This document shows, piece by piece, positions 19,763 through 24,440 of a stretch of DNA of 24,440 nucleotides. The stretch's first letter is position 1. The number at the start of each line of letters is the position of its first letter. The notes under the pieces were generated by a model that saw only the letters and a list, made by a program, of their open reading frames with translations, had not been told where the DNA came from and did no database searches. The DNA comes from Reclinomonas americana ATCC 50394 (taxonomy: Eukaryota; Jakobida; Jakobea; Jakobida), in contig PS015275.1 in assembly GCA_048213135.1 (NCBI GenBank), forward strand, positions 1-24,440. Direction: 5' to 3'. Made by a program: the position numbers and the translations under genes.

Positions 19763-22118
19763 TGTGTGTGTGAGAGAGAGAGAAAGTGAGAAAAGAGAGA
19801 GAAGAGAAGAAGGCAATCATGTAATCATGTTTTCGCCTTCCACTCCCTCCCTGCTTCTCTCTCACACACACAAACACACGTATATATGCACACACCCTCT
19901 CATTGTGTCACTCGCTCGCTCACACAAAAATACAAGAACGCGGCATGATCATTTGATTGCTCTTCTCATCTCTCTCTCTCTCTCTCTCNNNNNNNNNNNN
20001 NNNNNNNNNNNNNNNNNNNNNNNNNNNNNNNNNNNNNNNNNNNNNNNNNNNNNNNNNNNNNNNNNNNNNNNNNNNNNNNNNNNNNNNNNNNNNNNNNNNN
20101 NNNNNNNNNNNNNNNNNNNNNNNNNNNNNNNNNNNNNNNNNNNNNNNNNNNNNNNNNNNNNNNNNNNNNNNNNNNNNNNNNNNNNNNNNNNNNNNNNNNN
20201 NNNNNNNNNNNNNNNNNNNNNNNNNNNNNNNNNNNNNNNNNNNNNNNNNNNNNNNNNNNNNNNNNNNNNNNNNNNNNNNNNNNNNNNNNNNNNNNNNNNN
20301 NNNNNNNNNNNNNNNNNNNNNNNNNNNNNNNNNNNNNNNNNNNNNNNNNNNNNNNNNNNNNNNNNNNNNNNNNNNNNNNNNNNNNNNNNNNNNNNNNNNN
20401 NNNNNNNNNNNNNNNNNNNNNNNNNNNNNNNNNNNNNNNNNNNNNNNNNNNNNNNNNNNNNNNNNTCTCTCTCTCTCTCTCTCTCTCTCATTCTCACCTT
20501 CCCTTTCCCCTCTCCAGGAAGCAGCCATGCTCCAACGCGAACTCCACCGCATGCTCGCCGAACAAGAGGCACCTCCACCTCCCCCCATTCCACCTCCCAT
20601 CATCACCCACATGGTGCCTTCACGCGCCTCACGACCCTCCATCGCCGCACCTCGTCAGACGACCTCTGCAGGCTCCACTGCCTCCTCCTCCTCGGCCTCC
20701 GCGGCCTCCCGAGTCTCCATTCTGCCGCATCATCATGCACAGGCCGAGGAGCTGTCATTGCCTCCTCCAGTGTCACACAGTCGATCGCGACATGTGGAGC
20801 TGGTGGAGGCACCGCTGTCGAGTCGTGGGAAGCATGCGAGTCGACAGTTGTCGGTCAATGGGAGTAGTGTGGCGCATGAGCAGACGTTTGAGGAGTTGGT
20901 GGGGTCGTGGGGGGTAACGGAGGATGTGGATTGGTATGCGACCAAGTATGCGTGGTTTGTGCCGGCCATGACGGTAATTCAGACGGTGATGCTGGTGAGG
21001 CGAGAGGGAGAGGGAAAGGGAGAGGGAAGGGGAAGGAGAAGGGAAAGGGAGAAAGGGGAAGGGAGGAGAAAGGGGAAGGGACAGGGGAGATAGAGGGAGT
21101 AAGGGAAAAGGGTGAAGCAAGCGGAACTGAGAGGGAGTGGGAGGCGGGAGGAGAGAGATCAAGTGCGAAGGAGAAGCGACGAAGAACGCGAAAGATTGAG
21201 AGAGAGAGACGGAGCGGAGATCTATCTATTCACACGGAGACAGACCTGTCTTTGTGTCTCTCTCGTTCACCGGAGGACGGAGAATCGAGAGAGTGTGAAG
21301 CAAGAGAGAGAAAGAGAGCGCGTACCTCTCTTCTCATGCAGAGGAATGTTCTGATCAAACAGATTGTCTGTTTATNNNNNNNNNNNNNNNNNNNNNNNNN
21401 NNNNNNNNNNNNNNNNNNNNNNNNNNNNNNNNNNNNNNNNNNNNNNNNNNNNNNNNNNNNNNNNNNNNNNNNNNNNNNNNNNNNNNNNNNNNNNNNNNNN
21501 NNNNNNNNNNNNNNNNNNNNNNNNNNNNNNNNNNNNNNNNNNNNNNNNNNNNNNNNNNNNNNNNNNNNNNNNNNNNNNNNNNNNNNNNNNNNNNNNNNNN
21601 NNNNNNNNNNNNNNNNNNNNNNNNNNNNNNNNNNNNNNNNNNNNNNNNNNNNNNNNNNNNNNNNNNNNNNNNNNNNNNNNNNNNNNNNNNNNNNNNNNNN
21701 NNNNNNNNNNNNNNNNNNNNNNNNNNNNNNNNNNNNNNNNNNNNNNNNNNNNNNNNNNNNNNNNNNNNNNNNNCTTTCGCGTTCTCCGATAGGAATGCGA
21801 GAACTGAGAGGCAAAGAGGTGGATAAACAGGCAGGCAGACGGATACACACGCAAAGAGAACAGAGAGAGAGAGTGGAGTTCGTGATGAGTCTTCTCGGCT
21901 CCACCCTGTACCCGAGAGAGTCATTCTTTTTTATCATCCCCCTGAATTGCACCTGCATTCCCAAATCTCTTTTTTTCGTTCTTTCTCTCTTTCTTTCTTC
22001 TTCTTCTTGTCTCTCTCTCTTTTCACTCCCCCTTCCTTCTTTCATTTTTTCTTTCTTCTTCCTTCTTTCCTTGCTTCCTTCATTCTTTCATTCATTCTTT
22101 CTTTCTTTGTTTCTTCTT

Positions 22119-22157
<39 letters not shown>

Positions 22158-23222
22158 GGGTGTATGTACGTCTCTTTATCCATGTCTTATTGATCGCGCA
22201 TAACATCTTTGCCTGTCTTGACTTCCCACTCTTCCCCCCTCCCCCTCCCTTCCCCACTTTCCCCACCGCCAGACCTACATCCTCGTGGACCGCGACTACG
22301 TGTCCTTTTCGTTGAACCGCTTTTTTGGCCCCTCGGACGACGCGCTGGTGATTTTCGGAGCCAACGACAGCACCAGCATTCGCGACAAGCACGAATGGTG
22401 AGCATCGATGCATGTCTCTCTCTCTCTCTCTCCCTTTTGCCATGATGTTTCTTTTGCTGTGCAAGAGGGGAAAGAGAGGGAAAGGAGAAAGGGGAACGAG
22501 AGGGGAAAGATAGGCGACGGGGAGGGAAGGGAGCGCGCCCTTCTCACTCCCTTGCCCCTACAATCACAGGTGGCGGTTAATCTCCTCCCTGGCACTACAC
22601 TCGGGCGTCATCCACTACGGAGTGAACACTGCGCTGCAGCTCAAGATCGGCTTTGAGGTCTTCCCCTTTACCCTCTCCCCCCATTCTCCTCTCCTCACCC
22701 ACCCACCCTCTCCTCTTCGCACAGATGGAGCGCCTGTGGGGCTGGTGGCGCGTGGCTATTGTGTACTTCCTCGCCGGCATTGTCGGCAACGCCTCCTCCA
22801 AATTCTGGCTGCCCAGCATGCTCAGTGTGGGTGCCACCGTCGGCCTGGCCGGGCTGGTAGGCGCCTCGATCGGCGAGCAAATCGTCAACTCGGGCCACTT
22901 TGACGGCGCCTGTGTGTCGGTGTTTCCACTAATCATCGAGGTGCTGGTGGTGCTGGCCGCCGGTTTCATGCGCAACATGGACAATTTCGGCAACGTGGCC
23001 GCCATGCTGTGCGGCGTGTTTGCCGGCCTGTGGCTCGCCCCGTCGCTCGGCGCCAAGGGTGCGGCGAAGCACGTGGGGTGTGGCGGAGTGCGACCGATTC
23101 GCTACGTCGGCATGGTGCTGTCGTTGAGCATGCTGGTGATTGGCGTGCTGCTGGTGCTGTTGATGCCGGATTTCGACTGCAGTTGGTGCTTGGTGGTGAA
23201 TTACAAGGTGCTGGTGACGTGA
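19415..23222 (+). CDS. Rhomboid-family membrane protein lacking catalytic Ser and His (pseudoprotease)
   Basis: Exons 19415-19489, 20518-20994, 22273-22397, 22570-22657 and 22725-23222 encode 420 residues; phases are 0, 0, 2 and 0. The ATG at 19415 is chosen because its short exon ends in a GTGAGA donor in the right phase; ATG 20527 is the alternative start. Residues 1-165 are a cytosolic, Pro/Ser-rich region. The first membrane segment is about 168-189. Conserved rhomboid features are GPSDDALVIFGA, HEWWRLISSLALHSGVIHYGVN (His241 and Asn245 of the oxyanion-type HxxxN) and GFEMERLWGWWRVAIVY. The GASG serine motif reads GATV (Thr293, codon 22836-22838), and the usual DNFAHIGG reads DNFGNVAA (Asn345, codon 22992-22994). 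Proteolysis is therefore not expected. A client-binding, trafficking or degradation role like iRhoms or derlins is inferred. Confidence 0.92.
19490..20517 (+). other. First intron of the rhomboid gene, with microsatellites and a 477-base gap
   Basis: The donor GTGAGAGAGAGA leads into GA-rich DNA with (GAGT)n at about 19553-19576 and GT runs near 19733-19775. From 19850 it becomes pyrimidine-rich. Positions 19989-20465 are N inside a CT tract. The acceptor is CCTCTCCAG at 20509-20517. Confidence 0.8.
20995..22272 (+). other. Second intron of the rhomboid gene, with a 398-base gap
   Basis: The donor GTGAGG is followed by about 200 bp of GGGAGAGGGAAAGG-type DNA and GA-rich sequence. N runs from 21376 to 21773. 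The distal half is T/C-rich with (TCTG)n near 22120-22140 and ends CCCCACCGCCAG. This intron interrupts the first membrane segment. Confidence 0.8.
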
Positions 23223-23870
23223 GACAGGGAAGGAGAGAGAGAGAGGGAGTGAAGGGAGAGAGTGAGAGAAGGGGAAGGGTGCGAATGTACAGTTTTGTGT
23301 TTGCACGGCTTCGAGGTTGAACAGCATTGCGATGGATATCATTGACAGCTGGTGAGTGGCGGTGGATTGCTAGGTGCAAGTGACGTAAGAATAGGAATTT
23401 GCAGAGTTCTCGAGAAGGAGAGAGCAGAGAGGGAGTGAGAAAAGGAAAGAGGGTATGAGAGGTTATGTTTTCGGGTTCGAGATTGAACAGCGACGGTTCT
23501 CATCGACTGCTGGTGAGTGGCGGATTACAAGGTGTAGATGACGACGCGCGGGCATGAGAGAGAGAGAAAATAAGAGAGGGTATAAGAGGGAGAGGAGAAT
23601 GTTCAATTTTGTGTTGCAGTGGGTTTGAAACGCGCAAAGATCCCAGAATACAGATCTCCTTGACAGCTGGTGCGTGGTGGTGGATTACAGGGTGTTGGTG
23701 ACGTGAGCGAGTGAGAGAAGGGAAAATGAGGGGAAGGGAGAGACTGCAAAGTTTTGTGTTTCGTTCGAGATTGAACAGCGATATTACGAAGACAGATCTC
23801 CAAACAGCTGGTGAGTGATGGTGGATTCCAAGGAGCAGACAACGTGGAGACTGAGCTCTCCCTGTTACAC
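23177..23870 (+). repeat. Five tandem units of about 160 bp overlapping the 3' end of the rhomboid gene
   Basis: Units contain GCTGGTGAGTGGCGGTGGAT or close variants, starting near 23177, 23343, 23503, 23662 and 23804 (spacing 166, 160, 159 and 142). Each then has TTACAAGGTG-type sequence, a GACGTGAG or GACGT motif, a purine-rich stretch, and TTTTGTGTTTGC...GAGGTTGAACAGC or variants. The first unit encodes the last 15 or so rhomboid residues and its TGA stop; the others are downstream of the gene. Confidence 0.88.
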
Positions 23871-23878
23871 TGGAGCTG

Positions 23879-23942
23879 ATGCAAGCTGCATTCGCAGGGT
23901 TGTGCTTTGCTGGCCTCGCGATCGAGGAATTTGAAGAGAAAG
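23879..23942 (+). CDS. Possible first exon of a further gene
   Basis: An ATG at 23879 opens 21 codons, beginning MQAAFAGLCFAGLAIEEFEEK, followed by a strong donor GTGAGT at 23943 in phase 1. The sequence is not repeat-derived and lies just after the tandem array. The hydrophobic start might be a signal peptide. No following exon is recognised in the last 500 bases, so this is a weak call. Confidence 0.25.
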
Positions 23943-24286
23943 GTGAGTGTGGTGTTTGCAAAATCGACCCCCCTCTCTTGATACCAATCAGCGGTCTGTA
24001 CTTGCATCGCCTCTGCACCCGAAAAGCGCAAAACACACTTGCAAGCGCAATCACCAAATATCGCAAATACAGTTTGACTGCATTTCGGAGAAATTCGCTC
24101 CGAAGCATTCCGCAACACACACACGAGCGAGAGAACAAGGTGTGTGCGAGAGGAGAGTGTGTGTGTGTGTTTGTGCAACATGTGCGCGTCTCTCTCTCTC
24201 TCTCTCTGCGTGTGAGCGTTTGACAGAGTTCAGAAGTGAACGCTTTCACTCACATACACTCTCTGCCTCTTTGCGTGTCTGCGTGT

Positions 24287-24341
<55 letters not shown>

Positions 24342-24440
24342 AGTCGTTCTACTACGTGTTCGTCTCTCTCTCTCTGTAGTAGTCGTCGTACGTAGTAACG
24401 TACGTACCAACACATCGACCTACTTACGTTCGTCTCTCGT
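23943..24440. other. End of window: ordinary sequence, (GA)n tract and short inverted repeats
   Basis: The stretch 23943-24120 shows no clear feature. GT-rich and CT-rich microsatellites follow at 24150-24207, and an almost pure GA tract lies at about 24290-24338. The last 100 bases contain short complementary words built on GTAGT, CTACT and TACGTA. If 23879-23942 is an exon, this would be its intron. Confidence 0.6.

Noticed and set aside
1-24440. CRISPR arrays, insertion sequences, transposon genes, tRNA or rRNA genes
   Set aside because: No short palindromic repeats with regular unique spacers, no transposase or reverse-transcriptase motifs and no tRNA-like or rRNA-like sequence were seen on either strand.
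24340-24440. Terminal inverted repeat or hairpin of a mobile element
   Set aside because: The complementary words (GTAGT, TACGTA) are only 5-6 bases long and mixed with simple repeats, and no partner repeat is visible elsewhere.

Overview
The window is from an intron-rich eukaryote, most probably a unicellular one; I cannot name the species. The evidence is a consistent set of GT-AG introns, many only 54-109 bp, that separate GC-rich exons whose phases match at every junction. The exons sit in AT-poorer-than-usual surroundings full of (GA)n/(CT)n microsatellites, and five runs of N fall in or next to such repeats. There is no operon structure, no tRNA or rRNA gene, and no bacterial signal. 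An intron-rich free-living flagellate would fit, but that is only a guess.

Layout. (1) 1-1208: microsatellites, then purine-rich and then pyrimidine-rich DNA, probably an intron of the next gene. (2) 1209-15911, plus strand: a very long kinesin-like gene, 5'-incomplete, which I resolve into 23 exons. They join in one frame to about 2,564 residues: motor head, Ser/Ala/Asn-rich linker, about 1,900 residues of coiled coil including seven tandem repeats built on a 42-residue core, and a Gly/Ala/Ser tail. The head keeps the kinesin fold signatures but has lost the nucleotide-binding residues (P-loop Lys is Gln, switch I and switch II degenerate). (3) 15912-16517: convergent intergenic spacer. (4) 16518-18450, minus strand: a secreted cystatin (cysteine-protease inhibitor) in three exons. 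Its promoter plus signal-peptide exon is present in three tandem units of about 445 bp (18235-19404). (5) 19415-23222, plus strand: a five-exon rhomboid-family membrane protein of 420 residues, divergently arranged to the third cystatin unit with only 71 bp between start codons. Its catalytic Ser and His are replaced by Thr and Asn, so it is a predicted rhomboid pseudoprotease. (6) 23177-23870: five units of about 160 bp, the first of which encodes the last residues and stop codon of the rhomboid protein. (7) 23879-24440: one possible first exon of a further gene, then microsatellites.

The main points of interest are two predicted pseudo-enzymes (kinesin and rhomboid) flanking a protease inhibitor, the tandem triplication of a promoter plus signal-peptide exon that ends 11 bp before a neighbour's start codon, and a strong strand asymmetry inside the larger introns (purine-rich after the donor, pyrimidine-rich before the acceptor). 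All exon borders were read by eye from splice signals, frame continuity and family similarity; no transcript evidence is available here.
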